Positions 1 through 10,634 of a stretch of DNA of 64,000 bases are shown in pieces. Origin of the DNA: Priestia megaterium (GTDB lineage Bacteria > Bacillota > Bacilli > Bacillales > Bacillaceae_H); assembly GCF_023824195.1 (NCBI RefSeq), contig NZ_CP085448.1, forward strand, positions 35,001 through 99,000, read 5' to 3'. The position numbers were made by a program, and so were the translations under genes. Position 1 is the stretch's first letter; the number at the start of each line of letters is the position of its first letter. The notes below the pieces were generated by a model. It searched no databases and was not told the DNA's origin. It saw only the letters and a list, made by a program, of their open reading frames with translations.

Positions 1-1265
<1,265 letters not shown>

Positions 1266-1362
1266 TGTTTGACTTGCTCATATAAAATAAAAAAGTTAAC
1301 GTTGACGTTTGTCGCTTTGTCCAGTTTTCAAAGTTCAACCGCCGCTCTTAAGCGACTTTATT

Positions 1363-1391
1363 ATCTTATCAAGTTATCAATGTGATGTCAA
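1363..1391 (-). promoter_or_regulatory. rRNA operon promoter, SigA type
   Basis: On the minus strand TTGACA (1386-1391) is followed after exactly 17 bases by TAAGAT (1363-1368). This is close to the SigA consensus and lies about 100 bases upstream of the 16S 5' end. The leader between carries the TTTGAAAACTG-type sequence usual in Bacillus rrn leaders. Confidence 0.8.
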
Positions 1392-1415
1392 CAACTTTTT
1401 AAAATTCTTTTTTCA

Positions 1416-1447
1416 GCGTCGTTGTTACTGGTATGTCTCAACGACGC
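1416..1447. other. Inverted repeat upstream of rRNA promoter
   Basis: Perfect 9-base arms GCGTCGTTG and CAACGACGC with a 14-base loop. It lies just upstream of the rRNA promoter and could terminate or insulate transcription, but it lacks a long T-tract. The following stretch to about 2300 holds no gene I can support. Confidence 0.5.
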
Positions 1448-1640
1448 TTTATAATAATAAATCACAAATATATTAAAGTCAATGATTTTTGAAATAAAAA
1501 TGTTTTTTTATTTTATACATGAAAAAATACAGTGTATTCCCTATCATTTATGTCTTAATCCATGTCACCAAGCTCTAGAATTATCCTTCTCCTCCTAATT
1601 TAATACACATCAGGCTATACCTTTTAATATTTCCCTTGAT

Positions 1641-1687
1641 AAATAGCAAAGTCCACAGAATTCACGATTCTATGGACTTTGCTATTT
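1641..1687. terminator. Long hairpin (15-base arms)
   Basis: AAATAGCAAAGTCCA (1641-1655) pairs perfectly with 1673-1687. No intact gene borders it. The stretch 1690-2300 is AT-rich and shows only gene fragments without a start or family match. Confidence 0.55.
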
Positions 1688-2436
1688 ATGAAAACCTGCC
1701 ACTTTGGCGGCATAAGCAACAGATTTGAATAGGGAAGAGGTACCTTGTACAAGGATAAGATATTTTATGCCAAAATTTATGAAAATCTTGTATACAAGCC
1801 TATAAATAAAAAAATGGGCAACTCTGAAATAAATCGAGTTTTTCAAGGATGGAAGGAGGCACTTAAAAGCAATAATAATCTATAGACAATGCCTATACTT
1901 GTTAGCGTGAATAAGATCTTTAAGAAGCCACTCTATATAAACTACGGAACAAAATAAAAAGCAGGTTACCTTTAATACAACACGCATTATCAACATATGT
2001 ACCTTGGAAGCAATGGTATTAACTTTATCAGCATAGATAATAAAATATTATTCGCACAAAAATACCTTTTAAAAAACCTTAGGTATCTTAATTATCAAAT
2101 CCTTTGAAATGATGTTTTGGCATAGTTTATTTACATAAAAAAAGTTATTTCATCTAATTTTTTTCAAAATAATTAAAAAGAATCTAATAAAGATAGCAAG
2201 TGTTAATTTAAATGAAAAGGTGGTTCAATAATTTAAAAATGTATATTATAAAACCATTTAAAAATTGAATAAAAAGCAACAAGATTTAGCTATGAAGTGA
2301 AAAAACATATGTTAACAGTAGGTCAACACGTGTTTTTTTAAGGTTCACAGCAGGCTTACATGTTTAATTTTTACGTTCACAGTGGGTTCACACGGAAAAG
2401 TTTGCGTCAACAGTACGTTCACATTCAACAGGTTTT

Positions 2437-2510
2437 CTTGTACCCCCAGTTTTGCTAGGCTTTGCCTAGCCCCACACCTATGGTGGGGGCATAAACCCCT
2501 TATGCTCTTC
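2437..2510 (+). other. oriT-like site 1 (decayed mobilisation region)
   Basis: An inverted repeat GCTAGGC-ttt-GCCTAGC is followed by a second arm pair of C and G runs around CACCTATGG, then by ATAAACCCCTTATGCTCTTC. The same arrangement, with compensating base changes in the arms, occurs at 19521-19592 in front of mobilisation accessory genes. This fits a transfer origin recognised by a MobA/MobL relaxase. Short GTTCACAG-like direct repeats lie just upstream (2310-2430). The nick site is not identified. Confidence 0.5.
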
Positions 2511-2561
2511 TTCTCTCTATTTTTTATAGGGCACCTCTGTTTTAATGAGTTGAGATGGAAC

Positions 2562-2780
2562 ATGGCAATCAAAATAAGAAATGTAGATCCTATTGATGAA
2601 AAAAAACAGTCATTCTTGTCAAAGGAGAAGGTCTTTCTAGACAATTATTTTTAAAAGAACGGCTTGAAACATTAAGGACTGTAAAAGAAGAAAAGCAGAG
2701 GATTATTTTGACTAAAGGTAAAGCCCATTTTGTTCAAACGCTTCAGGAAAGTTGGAGTTATTTACAAAATCGACCATATA
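2562..2780 (+). pseudogene. Mobilisation accessory (MobC-like) protein, frameshifted
   Basis: The product starts MAIKIRNVDPID and then shifts frame in a run of eight A residues near 2600. Past the shift the reading SRQLFLKERLETL continues the match to the intact protein at 19640 (LRNIDPVAM...SRQRFLQEQFELL). It sits the same distance behind an oriT-like site as that copy. The reading runs into an IS fragment at about 2785. It is a relic of a second mobilisation region. Confidence 0.6.
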
Positions 2781-2784
2781 AAAA

Positions 2785-3006
2785 CCAAGGAAGTTCATCC
2801 AGAAGGGAATTTATTTAGATAACATATTCTTTGATAAGTTCTTTTGCTTATTAAAATTAGAGTTACTCCATCTCCAAGAACTTAAGAGTAGAGAACATTT
2901 TCAACAGAAATTAGAGACGTACATTCTTTTTTACAATCACAAATTAATAAAGACAAAATTAAAAGGATTGAGTCCTGTATAATACAGAATTCAATCCTCA
3001 TCAGTC
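2785..3006 (+). mobile_element. IS3-family (IS150-type) transposase 3' remnant
   Basis: One reading frame from about 2789 gives KGIYLDN, then LKLELLHLQELKSREHF, YNHKLIKTKLKGLSPV, a stop where Gln is expected (2980), and YRIQSS. This is the C-terminal end of the IS150-type DDE transposase (the conserved LDN-FF-LK, YN-RI and LSPV-YR motifs). The N-terminal catalytic part is missing and it is inactive. From here to 3665 I see no supported gene. Confidence 0.7.
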
Positions 3007-3665
3007 TCCTAAGCAAAGATCTAGCTTTTTGGGTAGGTTCGGCAAAGGTAGTTTACTTTTATTTTTAAATATATAGCTTTTATAATTACCTACGATACCC
3101 CTTAAAAGAATTCAGCAAATAAAAAGAAAAAATCTTTCTTTTTAATAAAACTCGCTACACTATTTATTCGTTTAATATCCAAATAAATGGACTTTTAATC
3201 TATAATTTAAATATTATATTCCTAAAAATGCAAACTACCTTTTATGAAATTAGCTTTTTTCATATACTAGTTGCAAAGTGGATATCTAATTTCCTAAAAA
3301 TATTTTTATTAGTCTTGATTAAGTTTCCAAAGATTAATAATTCTTATTTCCTTACAACGATTTTTTTTGTAACTACATTCCTTTTTGGAGTGCTTTTTCT
3401 TCTTACAAAGACGATCATTGCTCATATTAAATTCACCTCTCTTCTACTCCTAACATTAACTATAATATGGAAAAATAAGAAATTTGAAAGGGTGCCTGTA
3501 CCACATTTAAAAATTTATCTAAAAATATCTTATCCAAATCGTTTGATTAGGAGTTTAACTTCCATCCTCTTTTTTCAACAAATTTCTTTTGTTTAACATT
3601 AATACCTTTTATTCTATTTCAAATATTAAGTTGTAGGAGTTGATGTTTGCTTAAATTTCGAGTAA

Positions 3666-3881
3666 TTAACAAGGTTTTTTTGTTTTTCGTTTAGGAGGCT
3701 TTGGTTTAGGGGGTTTTGGCTTTTCTTTAGAATCGTCTTTTTTTTCACAACAATCACAACAACATTTGACAATGACTGCTTTTTTATGTTTGCACTTTTT
3801 CTTATACTTTTTCTTATAATAATAAGGTTGTTTTTTAAAGTAGTACTTATCATCAATAGCGTTATGTTCCACATAATACAT
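3666..3881 (-). CDS. Small Tyr/Lys/Cys-rich protein, probable spore surface
   Basis: The gene encodes 71 residues. The start is ATG at 3881 because AGGAGG lies 8 bases upstream; an in-frame ATG further up has no such site. The N-terminus MYYVEHNAIDDKYYFKK is followed by Lys/Tyr-rich stretches, a VKCCCDCC cysteine cluster and a Pro/Lys tail (KPPKPKPPK). There is no signal peptide or membrane segment. Composition resembles the cysteine- and lysine-rich proteins that are cross-linked into Bacillus spore coats, and several neighbours in this window are similar (11825, 41229). The spore role is inferred from composition and context only. Confidence 0.65.
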   Translation of the reverse strand: MYYVEHNAIDDKYYFKKQPYYYKKKYKKKCKHKKAVIVKCCCDCCEKKDDSKEKPKPPKPKPPKRKTKKPC

Positions 3882-4018
3882 ACTTCTTTCCCTCCTTTGG
3901 TTCCATATCATTTATATCTTGCCAAAGACTTTGAGTGGTATCTTACATAATATGTAAGATACCAATAAGTGTTTGGACAAGCGTGGACATTATAAGAGAA
4001 TTTACTACAAATTTTTAA

Positions 4019-4060
4019 AAAGGAGAATCCTTATTAATATAGGACTCCCTTTTTTATGAT
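4019..4060. terminator. Terminator-like hairpin
   Basis: An AAGGAG-type 5' arm pairs with GGACTCCCTT followed by a T-run. It is preceded by the recurrent GGACAAGCG motif (3974). It lies in a gene-free stretch between 3882 and 4395. Confidence 0.5.
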
Positions 4061-4395
4061 CTATGAGAAAGCGCATTATGTAAATTAAAAAAGAATGCTA
4101 TACATAATATAAAAACAGAAAAAATTACTTGATAATAAAATTAGGTAGCCTTTTATTAAACCGGACAAGCTAAATTCTTATTTTATAATATTTGAATTTT
4201 TATATGCTGAGCTTTTCTTGTATAGTTGAATTGCATTCCTGGTAATTTGAAGATAAATCAACAGGAATGTTCAAAAATGAGAAATCGTATTCTAATTTAT
4301 AAGACTTAAATAAATTCATGTGTTCAGTCTAAAATCACCGAAATTTTAAAAGGTTTTAAGCTTGATATGGCCGCCTAAAATATATCAATTTGTTC

Positions 4396-4724
4396 TTAGA
4401 TCCTACCGAAAAGCCGTTGCCAGAAAGTCTTCTTTTCTTGTTCTTGAGAAGCTGCAATTAATTGTTTAACTTCTTTTTTTCTTCTTGTATTGATCTAATT
4501 ACGGACATAAGATTATCATCTCGTTCTTTAGCTCTTTGTTCCATTTTATTTATAATCTCTTTAATTTCTTCTCGGCCTTGTTGGCGGCCTTCTTCAAATG
4601 CTTGTTGTATTGCTTTATTTATTTTTTCATCTAAAAGTTCCTCGAAAAATTGTTTTGTTAGACGCGTTTCTTCCCGATAAACGCTAGGCGTTTGCGATGC
4701 GTTTGAAAATGCGTTCACCCCCAT
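4396..4724 (-). pseudogene. C-terminal part of MerR-like plasmid protein (DUF3967 type), frameshifted
   Basis: The readable part has a coiled-coil region (FFEELLDEKINKAIQQAFEEG...EEIKEIINKMEQRAKERDD). It ends early at 4458, but a one-base shift restores VKQLIAASQEQEKKTFWQRL and a stop at 4396. That ending resembles the end of the intact protein at 55946 (KLIAAAQENLES...SFWSKIFGN). The N-terminal MerR helix-turn-helix is absent, so this is a broken relic of a second such gene. Confidence 0.6.
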
Positions 4725-4910
4725 TTAGGTGTTATTCTATCATTTTGATTAGAATACCTTTAATATGACAATTAACTTATTAATTTTGAGATAGTTTGAA
4801 GAACATGTTTTGTAATTAATAATACCTCTAACAAAATGAGTAAACGCGTTTAGACGCTACTATATTAATAAGCCATAGCATGGACGGCCACATACCTTTT
4901 TCAAGGGTAT

Positions 4911-4942
4911 AAGAAAAGCTCTCAATATTGAGAGCTTTTCTT
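4911..4942. terminator. Bidirectional terminator hairpin
   Basis: The 15-base arms (4911-4925 and 4928-4942) are perfect with a 2-base loop and end in T/A tracts. Open frames between 4828 and 5219 overlap it and have no ribosome site. I regard 4725-5340 as gene-free. Confidence 0.6.
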
Positions 4943-5340
4943 ATGTGTGTGGTTTTTAGATATATTTGATAAAAGATGAAACATGTGCAAATATAAAATA
5001 CCTTATGGATCCATACTTTGTCCAGGTTAAAAAATAGCAAAATAAAAAGCTGCCTCTTAAGTGTGCAGCATGAGAGATAGCTTTTTGGTGGGTATTGGGT
5101 ATTACTATGAGAAAATAACTGCAAATAAACAATAGCACATTTTTGCTTGAAATACTATATTTTTCCGTACAAGCATATGAATAAAAGGTGCGCTTTTTAT
5201 TCATTTTTCTGACTTCCATCGCTAAGAGAAACCTTGTGACACCAAGGAAATATAAAACGCTGCATATTTAATAAACCAATGCTTAGTTGAGACCCTTGTC
5301 CTGCAAGGGTTCTTTTTTGTGGTGTGTTCAGGAAGAGGTA

Positions 5341-5478
5341 TTATGTTAACTAAGATTGTATAGCATATACAGCTTAAAAACAGAAAAAACTCCACAGGCG
5401 ATCAGGAGTTTTTTTCTGTTGAGAATTCAAATAAGAAAAGTGGTAGATGCCTCACGGCGTCTTGAGTAGTTTGCTCAA
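5341..5478 (+). repeat. Composite array module 1
   Basis: GTTAAC box at 5345, degenerate GTATA-CATATAC palindrome, hairpin with A/T tracts, GATGCCTCACGGCGTC, and CTTGAGTAGTTTGCTCAA ending at 5478. This is a near-complete copy. Confidence 0.85.
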
Positions 5479-5622
5479 TGAACGAAATAATATGTATTTA
5501 ACTTCAAAAGGTATAAAAGACATTAGTTTATATAAAAAAGAGGAACAATATTGAAATCGTTCCTCTAACTGTGATTATGTTAACTAAATAATTTATTAGA
5601 ATCAAAGTTCAAAATTTCTTGT

Positions 5623-6273
5623 TTATCTTGCTGGAGATGGGAATCGAGCTGCTTCGAAATGTGTACTATTTTGATTAACACCGTCTTGTACAATAACACC
5701 GGCTACACTACTTACGGCGAAAATTTCAACTAGATCTCCAGCTTCCAACTCAAGAATAGTAGAAACAGTTACTTCATTAGTGAAGGGTGCATTTGCACCA
5801 AAGAAATCGTTATCAGCAGCGACAGAATTTCCATTCACACGAATTTGTATCCCAGCTCTATAATCTGAAGTAGTGCTATTAGGACTAAAAGCAATAGTTG
5901 CAATGATAGAATATACACCATTAGTTTTCGGAATAAAAATAGAATTAGCTGGATCATACTCATTTGCTATATCAAATTGTTCAGATTGATATAATACTTT
6001 TACAAAAGTATCGGCAGGTACAGTCTGATTTATGAGGTTAATTGCTCTAAACGCTGATTCTCTTGTGTTTCCTTTCTTGCAACGATCTTTTTCAGATTCA
6101 CAACAGTCATCATGATGCTCAGATTCATGTTTAATTTTTTTCCTGTCCCAAGGTGAAAAATTTTCTTCCATAACTTTTTCATCTTGCCTTAAAAGGGGCA
6201 AATTTTGTGCTGTCTGGGTATCTAACTGTTGAAGCAAATTTATTAAAAATTGTTTCTTTCTTTGAGATATCAT
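5623..6273 (-). CDS. C1q/TNF-like jelly-roll protein, exosporium-type
   Basis: The protein has 216 residues. Residues 1-90 are polar, with a charged Cys segment (HDDCCESEKDRCKK). Residues 95-216 look like a C1q/TNF-like beta-sandwich of the kind found at the C-terminus of BclA and related Bacillus surface proteins: LINQTVPADTFVKVLY, then YDPANSIFIPKTNGVYSI, then RAGIQIRVNG, then LELEAGDLVEIFA. No collagen-like stretch precedes the domain, unlike BclA. There is no signal peptide, as expected for mother-cell-made spore proteins. A modest AAGGGAT ribosome site precedes ATG. Modules 1 and 2 flank it. Function on the spore is inferred. Confidence 0.7.
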   Translation of the reverse strand: MISQRKKQFLINLLQQLDTQTAQNLPLLRQDEKVMEENFSPWDRKKIKHESEHHDDCCESEKDRCKKGNTRESAFRAINLINQTVPADTFVKVLYQSEQFDIANEYDPANSIFIPKTNGVYSIIATIAFSPNSTTSDYRAGIQIRVNGNSVAADNDFFGANAPFTNEVTVSTILELEAGDLVEIFAVSSVAGVIVQDGVNQNSTHFEAARFPSPAR

Positions 6274-6640
6274 TTTTATTTAACAATCCCTTCGTATTTA
6301 TAATAACAACCTATGCAAGGAAAATACTTTGGATTGGGTACTTATCTCTACATGTGTAAACATAATAGAAATATGTAATTTCCTATACTTGTATATAAAG
6401 AAGGAAGCTTTTAAAAACAAGGAGAATGAAACATTTTAGGAAAGCGAAAATACTACTTTTTTTGTTTTCGGACTTTTTTTGCACTAGAATCATTTATTTA
6501 TATGAACCAAAATGTTCGTAGTTTTTTTCTGGTAATTGGCTTATGAGAACGTGAAAAATTAATATTTATTAATTAATTATTACGTAATTTGGTTGGGCTA
6601 ATATAAAGACTTATTATATTTCTAGAAGATTAAGTTATCA

Positions 6641-6885
6641 GCATGTTAACTAACTTTGCATATCGTATCCAACCTAAAAACGGAAAAAACTACTGCCAAA
6701 CGAGCCAGTAGCTTTTTTTTACTCTTATAGATAGGATGGGTTATAATTCATGATATTCAAATTAATTACAGGTGCATAGACAAGCGTTGATATTATAAAA
6801 AAATTAATTAACTTCAATTAATATAGTGGAAGTATATAAGTAGAAGTGAAAGGTTTCTTTTATGATTTCCGATAACATTGATTAT
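6641..6885 (+). repeat. Module 2 plus gene-less unit (family R2, copy 1)
   Basis: GTTAAC box at 6645 and a hairpin (GCTACTGG/CCAGTAGC type), then about 150 bases without a gene including AGACAAGCGTTGATATTATA, up to the next GTTAAC box. The whole unit recurs at 9861-10106 and, inverted, at 28123-28366. Homology covers one box-to-box unit in each case. Confidence 0.8.
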
Positions 6886-7054
6886 GTTAACTAATTATGT
6901 ATACCATATACAGCATAAAAAGAGAAAAAACTCCTGTCGTTGGCCAGGAGTTTTTTCTGTAACGTATCAAGGTATTAAGAGTGATACCTCAAGTATCTTG
7001 AGTAGTTTGCTCATCATATAAAACCTTTATTCGTAATAGACAAGTTACCTAAAA
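6881..7054 (+). repeat. Composite array module 3
   Basis: GTTAAC at 6886, GTATACCATATACAGC, a hairpin with A/T tracts, CTTGAGTAGTTTGCTCA, and the GACAAGTTACCTAAAA box ending at 7054. A complete copy. Confidence 0.85.
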
Positions 7055-7166
7055 CAAAGAAAGTGAATATACTGAAACTGATAAAATCATACAACATTGG
7101 TTTTTTAAATCTCATAAGCTATTTCAAAAACCTTTGGATCATTGATCCCAAGGCTTTTTTTGATAT

Positions 7167-7326
7167 AGTTCATTAATATATGAAGGTGTCTAATTTCAAA
7201 ATGAACCCTTTTACTCCTTGTACATATTTTAAAAGTATAAATATATAGGAGTGAAAATATATGCTCTTTCGTCGATGGTGGCGTTGGCAATGGTTACGTT
7301 GGTGGAGATCATGGCTACGAAAATGA
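7167..7326 (+). pseudogene. Possible decayed Gly-rich (YjcZ-like) gene, or 21-residue Arg/Trp peptide
   Basis: A SigK-like -10 (CATATTTTA, 7223-7231) and ribosome site AGGAGTG precede ATG at 7261. The frame as written gives 21 residues very rich in Trp and Arg (start MLFRRWWRWQWLRWW). One frame over reads VDGGVGNGYVGG, like the Gly-rich start of the YjcZ proteins nearby, so a frameshift in a YjcZ-type gene is the simplest explanation. An inverted homologous copy lies at 25482-25588. Whether the cationic peptide is made is unknown. Confidence 0.4.
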
Positions 7327-7393
7327 TCACAGTATTTGACTGTTTTATATATTAAAGTGAATGTATCTTTTAACGTATGGTTCCTGTAATTTT

Positions 7394-7570
7394 CATTATG
7401 TTAACTAAACATGTATACGATATACAGGATGAAAACAGAAAAAACTATCTGATGGGAATAAGATAGTTCTTCTGGTGAATGCTCTAAATAGACGTATTTG
7501 ACACCTTACAGTGTCTTGAGTAGTTTGCTCATAGGATTGAAAATTATTCAGACTAGGCAAGTTACCTAAT
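7394..7570 (+). repeat. Composite array module 4
   Basis: GTTAAC at 7400, GTATACGATATACAG, a hairpin, GTCTTGAGTAGTTTGCTCA, and TAGGCAAGTTACCTAA ending at 7570. Complete. A further terminator hairpin (GAGCTCTTAGAAT arms) at about 7664-7700 precedes module 5. Confidence 0.85.
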
Positions 7571-7954
7571 AGAGAATGAAAACATATAATGCAATTAGAT
7601 TGATTTAGGCCCTGAATCCGAGTCTAGGGGCCCCCTTTTTACACTATCCTAATCTATAAAGTCAAAGAGCTCTTAGAATGATTTATTCTAAGAGCTTTTC
7701 CCGTAAGTTACATTATGTTAACTAAACATATGTATGATATATACCTAAAAAAACAGAAAAACTCCCAGGCGGTTGAGAGTTTTTCTGTTTTTTTAACAAC
7801 TGCAAATCCGTTAGGGAGGGTAACTGATCTACTGGGATTACATGGTATGGTTCATTCATTCTATGTAAACTAATCTAAAGGGTTTATATATATCTACAAA
7901 AATTATTTTATTTCTACCAGTACAGAGTATGGGCGCGCATTTTAATTTTCTATA

Positions 7955-7963
7955 CATATCTTA
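7955..7963 (+). promoter_or_regulatory. SigK-like -10 element
   Basis: CATATCTTA fits the mother-cell SigK -10 pattern CATAnnnTA. It is conserved as CATATCCTA at 16293-16301 in front of the paralogous gene. The -35 is not clear. Confidence 0.45.
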
Positions 7964-7991
7964 AGAGTATTAAGCATATGGGGGTGAAAGT

Positions 7992-8153
7992 ATGTTCTTT
8001 GGAGGTTATGGTGGCGGTTGCGGCTATGGCGGATATGGTTACGGTGGAGGCGGCTGTGGTTTTGGCAGTGGTTTCGCTTTAATCATTGTATTGTTTATTT
8101 TATTAATCATTATCGGCGCTTCTTGTTTTGGCGGCTTTGCCGGAGGTTGCTAA
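7992..8153 (+). CDS. YjcZ-type tiny sporulation membrane protein
   Basis: A 53-residue protein. The N-terminus is Gly/Tyr-rich (residues 4-27). One membrane segment follows at about residues 28-43 ([14 protein letters not shown]), and the C-terminus is Gly/Cys-rich ([12 protein letters not shown]). This is the pattern of the YjcZ family of tiny Bacillus sporulation proteins, which are expressed during sporulation and whose exact role is unknown. The ribosome site GGGGGTG lies 6 bases before ATG. A paralogue of the same length is at 16331 and shorter relatives are at 14529 and 27071. Confidence 0.85.
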   Translation: MFFGGYGGGCGYGGYGYGGGGCGFGSGFALIIVLFILLIIIGASCFGGFAGGC

Positions 8154-8274
8154 TAATTAAGGATCATTTTTATTTTAATTATTATTTAGCTTTATTTCCT
8201 ATTTTAAAAAGTTAGCTTCATGCTAGCTTTTTATTTATCTTTACTGTTTATACATAGTAATTGCCGATAAAGTA

Positions 8275-9396
8275 CATTATATAAACTGAAAATGTATATA
8301 ATATACATCTTAAAACAAAAAAATGACATTTGTCCAAGACAAGTTAAATATCCATTGCCTATACTGTTTCATACCTTCTATTTCATTGAGAGATATTCCT
8401 TTTGTTTTAAAGGGATATCTTTTTTATGTAGATTTAATTAAAAACAGAAAAACTACCTGCTGTGTAGTCATTCAGCAAAGTACCGGGATATGTATTCAAA
8501 AAGACACTCCTGATGTTTATACATCAGTGACTACCTCTTTCAGAAACCAAAAAGGAGTGAGATTATTTCACTCCACTTTGTCTTCTATTTTTGCTTTTTA
8601 GAAGAACGATTATAATAGTTGTTTTTAATGGAATCGGGAAGAACATGCTCTTTAGCAGCGATCATTACTTTTTCCTTAAATTCAGGTCGAATGAGGTGAA
8701 TCAACGGTTGTTCGACATCATTAAAATGTTTTAAAGCCTCAGTTACCTGTTGATCCCATTCTTTGTAAAAATATAAAAGATCATCAGGGTTGACCCTCTT
8801 CCGTTCAGTTCCTTCCTCTGAAATAGGTTTAAAAGATGTACCAATGTTTAATGTTCCATAATCATTTGTTAATTGCTCACCTGGAAGAATGTCCCGAATA
8901 GCAATTTCGAAATTATATGCTGTTCCTATGCAATTTGCATGAAAACTATGGTTTAGGTACATGCCAAGATCCCAGCAAAGAATATATTGACCGTTTTGAT
9001 TACGAAAAGAATATTTATTGAGAAATTTACGTCTTGGTTTATCCAATTTAGCAACAAATTCTGGTTCTAATATATGGTCCAGGTCATCCAAAGCCCATGT
9101 TATTGTCCCCTTAGGAATAAATTTAGTTGCAAAAACTCCAAAACCCATCTGTTCATTAATATATCGCAGTTTCGTATGTGGAAACATCATCTGTAATATT
9201 CCTCTTTTTATAATTACTTTTGTCTTTATACTATGCAGTTGGGACATGCTTGTTGACGATGCTAGAAATATTCAAAGAATTAGAAATTAGTAATATTAGC
9301 AGGCTTCCTCTTCTGAATTTTGGACAAGTATTTTTTTATGAAAACAATGAAAATAACTTAAATAATTAAAGCCTATTTAAGGTTATTTGTTTCCTA
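8275..9396 (+). repeat. Long inverted repeat, left arm (SET unit)
   Basis: This 1.12 kb segment is present as its reverse complement at 25692-26813. The predicted proteins are identical and only scattered silent differences were seen (for example one in the ribosome site at about 9204). The left end falls on a CATTAT box and the right end just before the position of the next box. Confidence 0.9.
8585..9190 (-). CDS. SET-domain protein, copy 1
   Basis: The protein has 201 residues from ATG at 9190 (start MMFPHTKLRYI, with AGAGGAAT upstream); an earlier ATG at 9247 lacks a ribosome site. SET-domain hallmarks are GFGVFATKFIPKGT (about residues 16-30), the NHSFHANC motif (about residues 97-104) and GEQLTNDYG (about residues 121-129). 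SET proteins are S-adenosylmethionine-dependent lysine methyltransferases; the bacterial members have few known substrates. The C-terminal 60 residues are basic and end in SSKKQK. An identical protein is encoded in inverted orientation at 25898. It lies inside the module array, and the link to spores is only by context. Confidence 0.85.
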   Translation of the reverse strand: MMFPHTKLRYINEQMGFGVFATKFIPKGTITWALDDLDHILEPEFVAKLDKPRRKFLNKYSFRNQNGQYILCWDLGMYLNHSFHANCIGTAYNFEIAIRDILPGEQLTNDYGTLNIGTSFKPISEEGTERKRVNPDDLLYFYKEWDQQVTEALKHFNDVEQPLIHLIRPEFKEKVMIAAKEHVLPDSIKNNYYNRSSKKQK

Positions 9397-9452
9397 ATAC
9401 AGCTTAAAAACAGCAAAAACTCCTGGCTGCTGAGTTCAGGAGTTTTTTGTCT
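9397..9452 (+). repeat. Partial module (hairpin part)
   Basis: ATACAGCTTAAAAACAG followed by an A/T-tract hairpin; the GTTAAC box is missing. The long inverted repeat ends directly at its left border. Confidence 0.7.
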
Positions 9453-9498
9453 TAGATAGAAATTTAAATTTCGTACCAGAAGGTTTGGAGGTGATTTT

Positions 9499-9717
9499 AT
9501 GCCAGGACATCGTACAGGAGATCGCCGTACATCTCGTAGTCGTTTCGATGATTTTAGAAGAGGAGATCGGATTCAAGTTTTTTCTGCAGGAAGACAACTT
9601 GATGGAAATGGGACTTTTATTCGAGTAGAGGATGGCTTTTTAATTTGAAGAGATAGTTCAGATGATAGGAATAAGACTAGCTTAGATGGTATTAGCATTC
9701 GTAGAATAAGTGGGTAG
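9499..9717 (+). pseudogene. Small basic protein, paralogue of 16877, nonsense mutation
   Basis: GGAGGTGATTTT precedes ATG. The product (MPGHRTGDRRTSRSRFDDF...) aligns throughout with the intact 81-residue protein at 16877. A TGA at 9646-9648 replaces the Trp codon of the paralogue, and the reading continues after it to a shared end (GISIRRIS). A hairpin with 14-base arms (9751-9794) follows. One base change has killed it, so it is probably a recent pseudogene. Confidence 0.75.
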
Positions 9718-9750
9718 GACGTTTACTAATTTTTTGGACGGGTCTTTATC

Positions 9751-9794
9751 CATCATAAAACAACTTAAACTGTTAGTTTTGTTGTTTTATGATG
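9751..9794 (+). terminator. Hairpin downstream of 9499
   Basis: CATCATAAAACAAC (9751-9764) pairs perfectly with 9781-9794. Confidence 0.6.
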
Positions 9795-9860
9795 GGCAAG
9801 TTAAATACTATATGTTGAGTAAAATTGGCATACACCTAATACACTTATTTTGATAATTAT

Positions 9861-10106
9861 CATTGTGTTAACTAAAGTTTTATATCATATACAACCTAAA
9901 AAAGGAAAAAGCTACTGCCAAACGAGCCAGTAGCTTTTTGTACTTCTATAGATAGGATGAAATATAATTCATAATATTCAAATTAATAACAAATGCATAG
10001 ACAAGCGTTGATATTATAAAAAAATTAATTAACTTTAATTAATTTAGTGGGAGTATACAAGTAGAAGTGAAAGGCTTCTTTTATGATTTCCTATAACATG
10101 TTTTAT
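9861..10106 (+). repeat. Gene-less unit R2, copy 2
   Basis: GTTAAC at 9867, TATATCATATACA, hairpin to 9940, then the R2 body with AGACAAGCGTTGATATTATA. It ends at the next box (GGTAAC, 10107). Confidence 0.8.
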
Positions 10107-10180
10107 GGTAACTAAGGTTGTATATCATATACAGTCTAAAAACAGAAGAAACTACCCCATGGTTGTAGGGTGGTTTTTTA
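10101..10180 (+). repeat. Composite array module, degenerate box
   Basis: GGTAACTAA at 10107, TATATCATATACAG, and hairpin. A GGACAAGC...GCTTGTCC small palindrome follows at about 10180-10200. Confidence 0.7.
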
Positions 10181-10259
10181 GTAAACGGGACAAGCTAAAT
10201 GCTTGTCCGACAATATTTGAATTTTTATATGGTGAACTTTTATTTAGTTATATACTGTC

Positions 10260-10634
10260 CTAGATAGTTACTAGAATAATCAAAACTAATATAAGGCTTT
10301 GTATAAAAATAACTGTATCAATATTTGTTGTAGTAGCATGAACGTTTTTAGAATTTTTGATAATAATTTTATGATTGCTAGATTGTATAACTTTTGCAAT
10401 TAGTAAAACTTCGGCTGTAATTAATCTTATTGAATTAGCGTCCAAACCTATTAATGTTAAAATAACGGTTAAAACTTGCAATAACGATTGTAAAATTATT
10501 GCTGTTTGTATATCTGTGATAGAAATATTAACATTACAAGAATCTTTAACCACAATTACTGAATCAGAAATTTGTTTGCTTAAGATTTTTTGTGTTGTTT
10601 CAGTTTCAATAAGTGCATTGCTATTAAAGTTCAA
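10260..10634 (-). CDS. Spore coat protein of the CotX/CotV type
   Basis: The protein has 124 residues and consists of two related halves: IVVKDSCNVNISITDIQTA (about residues 26-44) and KIIIKNSKNVHATTTNIDT (about residues 89-107). Each is followed by a hydrophobic stretch. This two-copy pattern is that of the CotX/CotV C-terminal domain, which forms the insoluble outer layer (crust) of Bacillus spores. Only one Cys remains. The start is TTG at 10634 with GGGGGTGGAG a few bases upstream. Assignment to the family is by eye but the pattern is distinctive. Confidence 0.8.
   Translation of the reverse strand: MNFNSNALIETETTQKILSKQISDSVIVVKDSCNVNISITDIQTAIILQSLLQVLTVILTLIGLDANSIRLITAEVLLIAKVIQSSNHKIIIKNSKNVHATTTNIDTVIFIQSLILVLIILVTI

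Larger units (their letters stand above)
7711..8280 (+). repeat. Duplicated YjcZ unit, copy 1 (with module 5)
   Basis: The unit starts at the CATTATGTTAACTAA box (7711), includes hairpin module 5 (to 7793), a leader, a YjcZ gene and a tail, and ends at the next CATTAT (8275-8280). A closely similar direct copy occupies 16051-16620. Similarity stops at the box on the right side in both copies. Confidence 0.8.

Noticed and set aside
3228..3596. 122-codon hydrophobic open frame
   Set aside because: No ribosome site, AT-rich composition without family features; likely chance.
4828..5219. Two overlapping minus-strand open frames
   Set aside because: They run across a terminator hairpin and have no ribosome site; the region is related to the gene-free 40.7 kb stretch.
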